Source: Jatrophihabitans sp. (GTDB lineage: Bacteria; Actinomycetota; Actinomycetes; Mycobacteriales; Jatrophihabitantaceae). Taken from it: a stretch of 33,948 nucleotides of DNA. The stretch spans positions 1 through 33,948 of the forward strand of contig JAOPUX010000211.1 in the NCBI GenBank assembly GCA_025963285.1. Reading direction: 5' to 3'. This document shows, in pieces, positions 16,337 to 24,461 of this stretch (the stretch's first letter is position 1; the number at the start of each line of letters is the position of its first letter). Both the position numbers and the translations under genes were made by a program. The notes beneath the pieces were generated by a model, which saw nothing but the letters and a program-made list of their open reading frames with translations, was not told where the DNA came from and ran no database searches.

Positions 16337-16766
16337 GGGCGCGCAGGCCTCGCGCCGCCCAGAACCCCACCAGCGCCGCGCCGAGGGCCCCCGCCGAGAT
16401 GCCTGCGGCGCCTGCGCCGCCGGTGGTGCCCGAGCGCATGCCTGCCGAGATCGCCACGGCGTCGACGACATCGGCTCCCGCACCCGCCGCCACCCAGCCC
16501 GCCTTGCTCTCCGGGCTGCGGGCCAGCAGTACACCCAGGCCGAGGACGATGTCCCGGCCGGCCGCCATTCGCGCCAGGAACGTCATCCGCTTGGCCGAGC
16601 CGGTGTCGACACCGAGCACCCGCACCGAGGAGATCGGGTCGGCCAGGAAGCCGACGCCGATCGCGACCCGGCCGAGGCCCAGCCCGTTGGCGACGGTGTC
16701 CGCCGCGGGCAACCTGTGCGCGACCTGACCTGACAATCGCAGAACCCGGCCCGTGAGGGGAACCAA
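16329..16766 (-). CDS. Small membrane protein of unknown function, coupled to thymidine kinase
   Basis: A 145-residue hydrophobic protein. The start is taken as TTG 16764-16766 because GGAGG lies exactly 5 bases upstream; the open frame continues to 16904 but that part is polar and runs into the rbpA promoter. Four hydrophobic stretches can be seen (around VANGLGLGRVAIGVGFLADP, MAAGRDIVLGLGVLLA, GADVVDAVAISAG and GALGAALVGFWAA). I do not recognise the family with confidence; it resembles DUF4267-type small membrane proteins. It overlaps the tk gene and diverges from rbpA. Confidence 0.65.
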   Translation of the reverse strand: MVPLTGRVLRLSGQVAHRLPAADTVANGLGLGRVAIGVGFLADPISSVRVLGVDTGSAKRMTFLARMAAGRDIVLGLGVLLARSPESKAGWVAAGAGADVVDAVAISAGMRSGTTGGAGAAGISAGALGAALVGFWAARGLRARG

Positions 16767-16802
16767 AACAGCCTCCGCAACGTAAGTAGGGGTAGTACCA
16801 GG

Positions 16803-16828
16803 GGAATCATCCCCCCGCCCGAATCGTT
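16803..16828 (+). promoter_or_regulatory. Sigma-R/SigH-type promoter of rbpA
   Basis: GGAAT (16803-16807), exactly 18 bases, then GTT (16826-16828) matches the sigma-R (SigH) consensus GGAAT-N18-GTT. It points toward rbpA with a leader of about 88 bases. In Streptomyces coelicolor rbpA is a known target of the thiol-oxidative stress factor sigma-R, which supports the match. Confidence 0.7.
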
Positions 16829-16922
16829 GGGCAGGATGTACGACAAACAACGTTCTACAGGATCTGGTCCCGCCACAATCGCCAACCAGCGCGAGTCCGG
16901 ACAACGCCAGGAGGTGACGACT

Positions 16923-17270
16923 ATGGCAGACCGCACTTTACGAGGCAGTCGCCTGGGTGCAATCAGCTACGAGACCGAGTACGGCGCTGAGCCAGCACCA
17001 CGCAACATCGCGGCGTACCGCTGTACTCGTGGGCACGAGTTCAGCGTCCCGTTCGCCGAGGACGCCGAGCTTCCCACCACGTGGGAGTGCCGCCTCGACG
17101 GCACGCTTGGCCTGCTCGTCGACGGCCCGCAGCCGGAGGCGAAGAAGGTCAAGCCGCCGCGCACGCACTGGGACATGCTGATGGAGCGCCGCACGATCGC
17201 CGACCTCGAAGAGGTTCTCGCCGAGCGCCTCGACGTGCTTCGCGCCCGCCGCGGCCAGAAGAGCGCGTAG
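16923..17270 (+). CDS. rbpA: RNA polymerase-binding protein RbpA
   Basis: A 115-residue actinobacterial transcription factor that binds the principal sigma factor and RNA polymerase and stabilises open complexes. ATG 16923 follows AGGAGGTGA; the open frame extends upstream, but family members begin MADRxLRGSRLG as here. Residues 5-15 give the basic N-terminal tail. The core domain has YRCTRGHEF (Cys34, His38) and TWECRLDG (Cys56). The sigma-interacting end has KKVKPPRTHWDMLMERR (74-90). Streptomyces-type RbpA binds zinc through these residues plus a further Cys three residues after Cys56; here that position is Asp59. It is convergent with ppm, a neighbourhood also seen in mycobacteria. Confidence 0.95.
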   Translation: MADRTLRGSRLGAISYETEYGAEPAPRNIAAYRCTRGHEFSVPFAEDAELPTTWECRLDGTLGLLVDGPQPEAKKVKPPRTHWDMLMERRTIADLEEVLAERLDVLRARRGQKSA

Positions 17271-17295
17271 CAGCCGCCAAGGCTAGAAAAGACCG

Positions 17296-18051
17296 TCAGG
17301 ACAGGGGCCGCCGGCCTCCGCGCAGCGTGGCGCGGAGCTGGCGGCCTCTGTGCTGTGCGCCCCATTCGGTTACCCGCACGAAGGCCTCCCGCACAATCGC
17401 GCCGGTCATCTTCGACTCGCCGAGTTCCCGCTCGGCGAAGGTGATCGGCACCTCGATCACCCGGTAGCCCGCCCGGAGCGCCCGCCAGGCGAGGTCGACC
17501 TGGAAGCAGTACCCCTCCGAGACCACGACCGCGTAGTCGATGCCCTCGAGCACCTCCCGGCGGTAGGCCCGGTACCCCCCGGTGGCATCGCGCAGCTCGA
17601 TACCCAGCGCGAGCCGGGTGTAGAGGTTGCCCCCGCGGGAGATGACCTCCCGGGACTTCGGCCAGTTGATCACCGAGCCGCCCGGTACCCAGCGCGAGCC
17701 GAGCACCAGATCGGCACGGTCGAGCGCGGCGAGCAGCTTGGGCAGCTCCTCCGGGGCGTGCGAGCCGTCGGCGTCCATCTCCACGAGCACGCCGTAGCCG
17801 GCGTCCAGGCCCCAGTCGAAGCCGGCCACGTAGGCCCCGCCGAGGCCGGACTTGCCGGAGCGGTGCAGGACGTTCACCTGGCTGTCCTGCTCGGCCATGC
17901 CGTCGACGATCTTGCCGGTGCCGTCCGGGCTGGCGTCGTCGACCACCAGCACGTCGGCGGCGGGCACGGCGGCGCGGACCCGGCCCACGATGTGCTCGAT
18001 GTTCGCGCTCTCGTTGTAGGTCGGGATGACCACCAACACCCGGTCGCTCAT
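17296..18051 (-). CDS. ppm: Polyprenol-phosphate mannose synthase (GT2 family)
   Basis: A 251-residue GT2 glycosyltransferase that transfers mannose from GDP-mannose to polyprenyl phosphate, feeding lipoglycan and protein mannosylation. Motifs: IPTYNE (9-14), VDDASPDGT (37-45), the DxD metal site EMDADGSH (91-98), LGSRWVPGG and GGYRAYRR. It lacks membrane helices. ATG 18051 overlaps the lnt stop (ATGA). In M. tuberculosis this catalytic domain is fused to Lnt as Ppm1; here the two are separate and coupled, as in M. smegmatis. The last codons contain a strong hairpin at 17306-17346. Confidence 0.93.
   Translation of the reverse strand: MSDRVLVVIPTYNESANIEHIVGRVRAAVPAADVLVVDDASPDGTGKIVDGMAEQDSQVNVLHRSGKSGLGGAYVAGFDWGLDAGYGVLVEMDADGSHAPEELPKLLAALDRADLVLGSRWVPGGSVINWPKSREVISRGGNLYTRLALGIELRDATGGYRAYRREVLEGIDYAVVVSEGYCFQVDLAWRALRAGYRVIEVPITFAERELGESKMTGAIVREAFVRVTEWGAQHRGRQLRATLRGGRRPLS
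17306..17346. terminator. Strong hairpin between convergent rbpA and ppm
   Basis: GGCCGCC (17306-17312) and CTCCGCGC (17316-17323) pair with GCGCGGAG (17330-17337) and GGCGGCC (17340-17346), giving 15 base pairs with a small 3/2 internal loop and a 6-base loop. It lies 35 bases after the rbpA stop and inside the final ppm codons. No U-run follows in either direction, as is common in actinobacteria, so termination is inferred. Confidence 0.5.
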
Positions 18052-19643
18052 CGGTGCACCATCTCGTCGGGAGCCGCCGGCTCATGATCTCTGCGGCTCC
18101 GCACGATAGCCCACCCGAGGGCGGCAAGGGCAAGCAGCGAGAGCACATACTCAGGCCAGTCGCCCAGCTCGTCGGCGATGGTGAGCCCGGTGACGGGCTG
18201 CACGGCCGAGGTGAGGATGGCCGGCTCGAAGAGGGCGTGCGATTCAGTGACGACCTCGCCCTTCGCGTTGATCACCGCGCTGGCGCCGGTGGTCGAGACC
18301 TGCAGCACCGACCGGCCGTGCTCGACGGCCCGCAGCTTGCTCATGGCGAGCTGCTGGTAGGTCTCGGAGGTGTGGCCGAAGGTGGCGTTGTTCGTCTGCA
18401 CCACGAGCAGCTGGGCCCCGGCACTGACCGAGGAGCGGACGAGGTCGTCGTAGGCCACCTCGAAGCAGATGACATCACCGATCGGTGCCGGGCCGCCCTG
18501 GAGCAGACCGTTGCCGTGTCCGGCCACCATGTCCTGCGTGACGAGCTTGGCGGCCGAGCTGACCCTGGTGGCGATGCTGCGCAGCGGCAGGTACTCGGCG
18601 AACGGCACGGGGTGCCGCTTGATGTAGGTCGCGCCCGGGCCGGTGGTGGGTGACCAGAGGATGCCCGCGTTGCGCCGGTGATCGGCACCCGGCCCCTGCA
18701 GAATGGCGCCCACGAGCACCGGCGCGTTGATCTCCTTCACGACCGCGCTGATCTCGGCGGCCACGGGGGCGTCGAGATAGGGGTCGAGGTCCGAGGAGTT
18801 CTCCGGCCAGATCACGAGGTCTGGCTGTGGCGTCGTGCCGGCGGCCACCTCTTCGGCGAGCTTTCGCGTCTGAGCGATGTGGTTGGCCAGCACCTGGCCG
18901 GCGCGGTCCTCGAAGGCCAGGCCCCGATCGGGCACCGAACCCTGGACGAGCGCTATGTGCAGCGCCGGGCCGGGGTGGCCGCTCGGAGCGAAGCCGTTCA
19001 CCGGGAACATCGCCAGCAGCCCAGCCACCACCACGGCCACCGGCACGGCGAACCGCACCGCGGCCCGCGGCCAGTCCCTCGCGAGGGCGGCAGCGACGAC
19101 GGGCAGCAGGGTGGCACCGGCCAGCGCCACGACGAAGGTGAGCAGCGGCGCGCCGCCGAGGGCGATGAACCACCTCAGGGGCGAGTCGGCCTGGCTGAAC
19201 GCGAGCCGGCCCCACGGGAAGCCGCCGAAGGGCAGCCGGTCGCGCAGGGCCTCCTGGAGCACCCAGGCACAGGCGATCCACACCGGCGCACCCCGCAGGC
19301 GCTGGAGCACCGGGAGCACCGCACCCAGGGCCGCCATGAAGCCCGCCTCGGCGGTGGCGAGCAGCAGCCACGGAACCGGCCCGACGTAGATACCGGTCCA
19401 GTGCAGCAGCGGCACGAAGAAGCCCAGGCCATAGACGAAGCCGAGCCAGGCGCCGGTGCGCGAGCGCCGCCCGTCGACCGCCCAGGACAGGCCGCCGACG
19501 CTGAGCAGGGCCAGTGGCCAGATCCCGATACGCGGGAACGCACCGGCCAGCAGGATGCCCGACACCAGCGCCACCGCGGCGCTGACCCGCACCCGACGAA
19601 CAGCGGGTGGCTGCTCGGCAACCGGAGCGGGGCGGGTGAGCAT
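18048..19643 (-). CDS. lnt: Apolipoprotein N-acyltransferase
   Basis: A 531-residue membrane enzyme that N-acylates the lipoprotein cysteine after signal cleavage. ATG 19643 is chosen; the open frame continues to 20012 but overlaps the amidohydrolase and gives a non-hydrophobic, Arg/Pro-rich extension. Residues about 20-215 hold a set of hydrophobic helices, followed by a nitrilase-fold domain from about 226. The expected Glu-Lys-Cys triad is present: Glu281 in IWPENSS, Lys342 in YIKRHPVPFAEY and Cys393 in VICFEVAYDD. A last helix (about 500-520) re-enters the membrane. It is coupled to ppm by a 4-base overlap. Confidence 0.93.
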   Translation of the reverse strand: MLTRPAPVAEQPPAVRRVRVSAAVALVSGILLAGAFPRIGIWPLALLSVGGLSWAVDGRRSRTGAWLGFVYGLGFFVPLLHWTGIYVGPVPWLLLATAEAGFMAALGAVLPVLQRLRGAPVWIACAWVLQEALRDRLPFGGFPWGRLAFSQADSPLRWFIALGGAPLLTFVVALAGATLLPVVAAALARDWPRAAVRFAVPVAVVVAGLLAMFPVNGFAPSGHPGPALHIALVQGSVPDRGLAFEDRAGQVLANHIAQTRKLAEEVAAGTTPQPDLVIWPENSSDLDPYLDAPVAAEISAVVKEINAPVLVGAILQGPGADHRRNAGILWSPTTGPGATYIKRHPVPFAEYLPLRSIATRVSSAAKLVTQDMVAGHGNGLLQGGPAPIGDVICFEVAYDDLVRSSVSAGAQLLVVQTNNATFGHTSETYQQLAMSKLRAVEHGRSVLQVSTTGASAVINAKGEVVTESHALFEPAILTSAVQPVTGLTIADELGDWPEYVLSLLALAALGWAIVRSRRDHEPAAPDEMVHR

Positions 19644-19686
19644 CCGTCCAGTATTGCCGAGGACCCGCGCGGGTGTGAGGGCCAAC

Positions 19687-21264
19687 TCAGTCAGCGGCAA
19701 TGTCGTAGATGGTCCGCCCACGCAGGACGGTCCGCATGCAGGTCGGCAGGGGTGTTCCCGGCGAGACGTCCGGGAGCCCGGGGATGTTGGCACGGGGATC
19801 GGTGCTCCACCGCGCCACCCGCTCGTCCGGGGCGTCGATGCCGAGCCCGCCCGCCCTCCAGACGGCGAAGGTGGCAGGCAGGCCGGGGGCCAGCACGCCC
19901 TCGTTGTCGCGCCGGCCCGCGCGCCAGCCGGCACGGGTGTGCGCTGCGAAGGCGGCCCGCACGCTGATCGCCGCACCGGGTTCGTGTGGATAGGCCGCGG
20001 CCCGCACCGCACCCCAGGGATCGAGCGGGGTCACTGGACTGTCCGAGCCGAAGGCCAGCGGGACGCCGGCCGCAGCGAGCTCGGCGAACCGGTTCATGCC
20101 TGCGGCGCGCTCGGCGCCCAGCCGGTCGGCGTACATCCCCCCCGGCCCACCCCAGGCCGCGTCGAAGGCCGGCTGCATGGAGGCGAGCAGGCCTGAGGCG
20201 GCGAGCCGCGCCGGGTCGCTGACCAGCTCGGCGTGCTCGAGGCGCTGCCCCGCTCCCGCGGGGCGGCCGAGTGCGGCGCTGACCAGGTCGAGCGCGTCGA
20301 GGATCTGGTCGATCGCGGCGTCGCCGATGGCGTGGAAGCCGGCCTGCAGCCCCGCGTCGATGCAGGCGCGGATGTGCTCGGCCAGCTCCGTCGTCTCGAA
20401 ACGCAGCGCTCCGCTGTGGTCAGGCTCGTCGGCGTAGGGGTGGTGCAGGGCTGCCGTGTGCGAGCCGAGGGAGCCGTCACAGAAGAGGTCACCGGCAGCC
20501 CCGACCGCGCCCAGCCGACGGGCCGTCTCGATGCCGTGCAGCTCGCCCCAGTACCCGATCACCTCGGGTACCGCCTCGGTGCGGGCCAGCTCGAAGAGGC
20601 CGAGCAGGTCTGCCTCGCTGGAGATCGCCGGGCCGGCCATCTCATGCACGCAGGCGATGCCCTGGGCCGCGGACGCCTGCAGCGCGATCAGCTGGAGGTC
20701 TCGCGTCTGCCCCGGGGTCAGCGCGCCGAGTGCCGCTGTGCGCACCGCGTCGTGCGCGGCGCCGGTGACCCAGCCCTGCCCGCGGTTACCCGGCATCGCC
20801 GCGAGCCCAGGCACCACCGCGGCGAGCGAGGAGGAGACCACGGCCGAATGCGCGTCGACCCGGGCCAGGTAGACCGACCCGCCGTAGCTGGCCCGGTCGA
20901 GCTCGGCAGCGGTGGGCGGGCGCTGCTCGGGCCAGCGTGTCTCGTCCCAGCCACCGCCCAGGATCGGCCGTCCGCGGCTCGCCCGGGCGGCCCGGTCGAG
21001 GAGCTCCAGCGCCTCGGCGAGGCTGCGCGCCTCCCCGAGCTCCAGCCCGGCCAGGGCGATCCCGGTACCCGTGGCATGGACGTGCGCATCGACGAACGCG
21101 GGGGTGACGAAGGCATCGGCCAGATCGACCTCCTCGACGCCGGCGTGCTGCCCGATGCCGTCCTCCTGGCCGATCCAGGTGATGATGCCGTCGTCGACGA
21201 CCATGGCCGAGGGGTCCGGCGAACCCGAGCTGTAGATCCGGCCATTGCGGTAGAGGGTCGCCAC
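19687..21264 (-). CDS. Metal-dependent amidohydrolase (YtcJ-like, Amidohydro_3)
   Basis: A 525-residue amidohydrolase. The start is taken as GTG 21262-21264 (MATLYRNGRIYSSG), which fits the family; another in-frame GTG at 21288 would add 8 residues and could be used by a leaderless transcript, and neither has a clear ribosome site. Features: PAFVDAHVHATGTG with the HxH metal site, GFHAIGDAA, RLEHAELV, and AFGSDSPV with the conserved late Asp. The YtcJ group hydrolyses amide or formamide bonds on varied substrates, and the specific substrate cannot be told. It lies 43 bases upstream of lnt on the same strand and diverges from a LacI regulator. Confidence 0.88.
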   Translation of the reverse strand: MATLYRNGRIYSSGSPDPSAMVVDDGIITWIGQEDGIGQHAGVEEVDLADAFVTPAFVDAHVHATGTGIALAGLELGEARSLAEALELLDRAARASRGRPILGGGWDETRWPEQRPPTAAELDRASYGGSVYLARVDAHSAVVSSSLAAVVPGLAAMPGNRGQGWVTGAAHDAVRTAALGALTPGQTRDLQLIALQASAAQGIACVHEMAGPAISSEADLLGLFELARTEAVPEVIGYWGELHGIETARRLGAVGAAGDLFCDGSLGSHTAALHHPYADEPDHSGALRFETTELAEHIRACIDAGLQAGFHAIGDAAIDQILDALDLVSAALGRPAGAGQRLEHAELVSDPARLAASGLLASMQPAFDAAWGGPGGMYADRLGAERAAGMNRFAELAAAGVPLAFGSDSPVTPLDPWGAVRAAAYPHEPGAAISVRAAFAAHTRAGWRAGRRDNEGVLAPGLPATFAVWRAGGLGIDAPDERVARWSTDPRANIPGLPDVSPGTPLPTCMRTVLRGRTIYDIAAD

Positions 21265-21329
21265 GAGGGAGAGTCTGCCAGCGAGCACCGGTAGCGTTTA
21301 CGGCAGACCCGAAGTCGACGAGGGGTGAT

Positions 21330-22346
21330 ATGGCCGCCAGCATCGAGGACGTTGCCCGCCGCGCGGGCGTCTCCATCGCGACCGTGTCGCGTGCCCTTCG
21401 TGGCCTGCCGGACGTCGCCGCAGGCACCCGCGACCGCGTGATCGAGGCAGCCACCGCGCTCGACTACATCGCCTCGCCCTTCGCGGCACGGCTCGCGAGC
21501 GGGCGCACCAAGACGGTGGGCGTGGTGGTCCCCTTCATCAACCGCTGGTTCTTCGCCGAGGTGATCGGAGCGGTCGAGTCGGCCCTGCGCAGCGCCGATT
21601 ACGACCTGCTGCTCTACAACCTCGGTGACGAGGCCGGCCGGGACCGGTTCTTCGAGCACATGCCGTTGCGCAAGCGCGTCGATGCCGTGCTGGTGGCCAG
21701 CCTGGTGCTCACCGACGCCGAGGCGGAGACGCTGCTCTCCCTGCGCTGCCCGCTCGGGCTACTCGGGCTGACCATGCCGGGCTTCCTCTCCACCCGGATC
21801 GACGACGTCAGCGCCGCGACGACGGCCGTGCAGCACCTGCTCGGGCTCGGCCACGAGCGGATCGGCCTGATCGGCGGCGACACGCTCGATCCGATGCGCT
21901 ACACGCCGCCGTTGCACCGGCGCACCGGCTACCACGCCGCCCTCACCGGCGCCGGGATCGCCCACGACCCGGACCTCGAGGTGCTCGGCTACTTCACGAT
22001 CGACGGCGGGATGGAGGCCTGCGAACGGCTCCTGTCCATCGACGACCCGCCCACCGCGATCTTCGCCGAGAGCGACGAGATGGCCTATGGCGCGCTGCGG
22101 GTGCTCCGTGGCCGGGGCGTCCGGGTGCCCGAGGACATCGCGCTGATGGGCTTCGACGACCACACGATCGCCGAGGTCATGGACCTCACCACGGTGCACC
22201 AGCCGGTGGCCGAGCAGGCACTCGACGTCACCACGCGGCTGTTGATCGACGTGGGCGAGGATGGCGGCTTGCCGGTGGAGGACGTGGTGCTGCCCACCGA
22301 GCTGGTCGTGCGCGGTAGCACCGACGTCACGAAGTCGGTGTACTGA
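21330..22346 (+). CDS. LacI-family transcriptional regulator
   Basis: A 338-residue LacI/GalR repressor. ATG 21330 follows GAGGGGTGAT. The DNA-binding part is SIEDVARRAGVSIATVSRAL (4-23) with a hinge helix in ASPFAARLASGRT, followed by a periplasmic-binding-protein-like sensor domain (TVGVVVPFINRWFFAEV onward; GHERIGLIGGD; MGFDDHTIAEVMDLTTVHQP). No sugar transporter or catabolic operon is adjacent, so its targets may be the divergent amidohydrolase or distant genes. The 65-base divergent gap contains GCGTTTACG (21294-21302), which resembles half of a LacI-family operator. Its 3' end lies 4 bases before the exonuclease start. Confidence 0.92.
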   Translation: MAASIEDVARRAGVSIATVSRALRGLPDVAAGTRDRVIEAATALDYIASPFAARLASGRTKTVGVVVPFINRWFFAEVIGAVESALRSADYDLLLYNLGDEAGRDRFFEHMPLRKRVDAVLVASLVLTDAEAETLLSLRCPLGLLGLTMPGFLSTRIDDVSAATTAVQHLLGLGHERIGLIGGDTLDPMRYTPPLHRRTGYHAALTGAGIAHDPDLEVLGYFTIDGGMEACERLLSIDDPPTAIFAESDEMAYGALRVLRGRGVRVPEDIALMGFDDHTIAEVMDLTTVHQPVAEQALDVTTRLLIDVGEDGGLPVEDVVLPTELVVRGSTDVTKSVY

Positions 22347-22350
22347 TCCC

Positions 22351-23250
22351 GTGCTGATGCTCGTCGATGCCGCCAACCTCTACTTCCGCGCCTTCTACTC
22401 GGTGCCCGAGGCCGTCACCGCCCCGGACGGCCGACCCGTCAACGCCATCCGCGGCTACCTCGACATGACCGCCATGCTGATCACCCAGCGCCGCCCAACC
22501 CGGCACGTCGCCTGCCTCGACGCGAGCTGGCGCCCGGAGTTCCGGGTGGCGCTCAGCCCCTCCTACAAGGCACACCGGGTGGCCGCTGACGGTGGCGAGG
22601 AGATCCCGCCCGGGCTCGCCCTCCAGGTGCCCCTGCTCAAGGAGGTCCTCGCCGCCGTCGGGCTGGCCGCCGTGGGGGCCGACGGCTTCGAGGCCGACGA
22701 CGTGATGGCCACGCTCGCCGGCCGCGACCACGATGCAGTCGAGGTGGTCAGCGGTGACCGCGACATGCTCGCGCTTGCCAGCGACCGGGTGCGGGTGCTC
22801 TACGCCGGCAAGGGGATCTCCAAGCTGGCCGACATGGGGCCAGCCGAGGTTGCCGAGAAGTACGGCATCCCGGCCGAGTACTACGCCGACTTCGCCGTGC
22901 TGCGCGGAGACCCGAGCGACGGGTTGCCCGGCGTGGCCGGGGTCGGGGAGAAGACGGCCGCCGCGATCGTCAGCCGGTTCGGGCCGATCGAGGCAGTGGT
23001 GGCCGCCGCCCAGCGCAGCTCCGAGGGCTTCCCGGCCGGCGCGGCCAACAAGGTGCTCGCCGCCCTCGACTACCTCGCGGTGGCGCCATCAGCCGTGCGC
23101 TGCCGCACCGACATCGACATACCCCCGATCGAGGACGCACTGCCCGTCGAGCCGGCCGATCCAGCGCGCCTGGACGAGCTTGCCACCGAGTTGGGCATCC
23201 AGAACTCGGTCCGGCGTATCCAGGCCGCGATCAGTAGCGCGCTGGCCTGA
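22351..23250 (+). CDS. Stand-alone 5'-3' exonuclease (DNA polymerase I N-terminal domain-like)
   Basis: A 299-residue flap/5'-3' exonuclease. GTG 22351 is chosen, giving MLMLVDAANLYFRAFYS; an ATG two codons later is possible. Metal-binding acidic motifs are seen in LVDAAN (Asp6), DGFEADDVMA (111-120) and SGDRDMLALA (134-143), and the helix-3-turn-helix reads GDPSDGLPGVAGVGEKTAAA (186-205). It lacks polymerase and proofreading domains. It probably removes RNA primers or flaps alongside Pol I. Its position beside the membrane protein and helY matches mycobacterial Rv2090. Confidence 0.92.
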   Translation: MLMLVDAANLYFRAFYSVPEAVTAPDGRPVNAIRGYLDMTAMLITQRRPTRHVACLDASWRPEFRVALSPSYKAHRVAADGGEEIPPGLALQVPLLKEVLAAVGLAAVGADGFEADDVMATLAGRDHDAVEVVSGDRDMLALASDRVRVLYAGKGISKLADMGPAEVAEKYGIPAEYYADFAVLRGDPSDGLPGVAGVGEKTAAAIVSRFGPIEAVVAAAQRSSEGFPAGAANKVLAALDYLAVAPSAVRCRTDIDIPPIEDALPVEPADPARLDELATELGIQNSVRRIQAAISSALA

Positions 23251-23264
23251 GCGGTCGCCAGCTC

Positions 23265-23304
23265 GCGTACGGATCGGGTCGCCGGAGCAACTCGATCCGC
23301 ACGC
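23265..23304. terminator. Hairpin between convergent exonuclease and YGQP-protein genes
   Basis: GCGT-a-CGGATCG (23265-23276) can pair with CGATCCG-c-ACGC (23293-23304), giving 11 pairs with one mismatch and a 16-base loop. It lies entirely in the 62-base convergent gap, the expected place for a bidirectional terminator. No U-run is present. Confidence 0.5.
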
Positions 23305-23312
23305 GCCGGGGC

Positions 23313-24422
23313 TCAGCCGACCGGTTCGACCTGGTACAGCCCCTTGTTGTCGAGCAGCGTCACCGTGTACTTCGAGGCGTCGCTGGCCGAGCAGGTGAAG
23401 GTCTTGCCCTTGGAGATCTTGATGTTCTTGCCGCCGTTGCAGACCACCCCGGTGGGGTTGGAGAAGTTCGGCGACTCGATGTACTGCTCCACTGCCGTGT
23501 GCTTGAGGTACTTGGGCACCAGCCAGGTCGGCTTCACCACCAGGAAGAGCACCGCCGCGGCCGCACCGATGACCACGATGAGCGCCACGAGGGTCAGCAG
23601 TAACCCCCTGCCCCTCCGCCTCTTCTTCGGAGCGGGGGGTGCCGGCGTCTCGGGCTGACCGTAGGTTGGCGGCTGCTGACCATAGGCGGCGGGCTGCCCG
23701 TAGCCCTGGGGCTGGCCGTAGGCGGGTGGCTGCTGGCCATAGCCGGGCTGCCCATACGCCTGCGGCTGACCGTAGGCGGGCTGGCCGTAAGCAGGCTGGC
23801 CATAGCCAGGCTGGCCATAAGCGGGCTGACCGTAGGCCGGCTGCCCATAGCCCTGGGGCTGCCCGTAACCCTGGGGCTGACCATAGGCAGGCGGCTGCTG
23901 GCCATAGCCAGGCTGGCCATAGTCCTGAGGCTGCCCGTAGTCCTGGGGCTGGCCGTAGTCCTGGGGCTGGCCCAGGTCCTGGGTCTGGCCGTAGGCCGGC
24001 TGCTGGCCGTAGGCGGGCGGCTGACCGTAGGCGGAGGGCTGACCGTAGGCCGGGGGCTGGCCGTAGGCAGGCGGCTGCGGGTAGGCCGGTGGCTGCGGCT
24101 CGGCTGGCGGGGCCTGCTGTGCGCCGATGGACGGGAAGACCGAGGTCTGCTCAGGGTCTCCCGCCGCCGGTGTCGGCTTGATGAACATCGTCGGCCGGTC
24201 GTCGTGCTGCTCGTCGTGCACCGGCTCGTCGTGCAGCGGCTCGTCGATCGGGATCTGCTCGGTGATCGCCGGGCCCGGATCGGTGGCAGGGGTGGACTCG
24301 GCGGACGGCTCCTGCGGGGCGGACTGCGGCTGGACCGGCTGGGCGGGCCACTGCTGAGTCGGCTGCGCGGGCCACTGCTGGCCCGGGTAGTTCGACTGTC
24401 CCTGGAGCTCGTCGTCGGTCAT
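23313..24422 (-). CDS. Membrane protein with long YGQP low-complexity region and DUF4333-like domain
   Basis: A 369-residue protein; ATG 24422 has GAGGGA upstream. Layout: residues 1-110 are polar, Gln/Pro/Glu-rich, with a His/Asp/Glu stretch ([15 protein letters not shown]); about 118-256 hold more than twenty YGQ units ([21 protein letters not shown]); then a basic KKRRRGRG stop, one transmembrane helix (about 272-296) and a small extracellular domain (about 300-369) with two Cys in the VVCNGG...FTCSAS pattern of DUF4333. The disordered part is cytosolic by the positive-inside rule. Position beside helY matches the proline-rich membrane protein Rv2091c. Such Tyr/Gly/Gln-rich tails can self-associate; the function is unknown. 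Confidence 0.8.
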   Translation of the reverse strand: MTDDELQGQSNYPGQQWPAQPTQQWPAQPVQPQSAPQEPSAESTPATDPGPAITEQIPIDEPLHDEPVHDEQHDDRPTMFIKPTPAAGDPEQTSVFPSIGAQQAPPAEPQPPAYPQPPAYGQPPAYGQPSAYGQPPAYGQQPAYGQTQDLGQPQDYGQPQDYGQPQDYGQPGYGQQPPAYGQPQGYGQPQGYGQPAYGQPAYGQPGYGQPAYGQPAYGQPQAYGQPGYGQQPPAYGQPQGYGQPAAYGQQPPTYGQPETPAPPAPKKRRRGRGLLLTLVALIVVIGAAAAVLFLVVKPTWLVPKYLKHTAVEQYIESPNFSNPTGVVCNGGKNIKISKGKTFTCSASDASKYTVTLLDNKGLYQVEPVG

Positions 24423-24461
24423 CGTGGTCCCTCATTCGCTAGCCGTGGTCACCGAACGCTA

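Noticed and set aside
18048-20012. Lnt start at 20012
   Set aside because: The extra 123 residues are Arg/Pro-rich, overlap the amidohydrolase gene and precede the normal Lnt N-terminus at 19643.
21289-21302. LacI operator in the amidohydrolase/lacI gap
   Set aside because: Only one half (GCGTTTAC) matches the family consensus; the other arm has several mismatches, so it is mentioned with the gene but not listed as a site.
23640-24110. Tandem DNA repeats considered as a CRISPR array or minisatellite
   Set aside because: The repeats are in frame, degenerate and encode the YGQP tract; there are no spacers of constant length and no cas genes.
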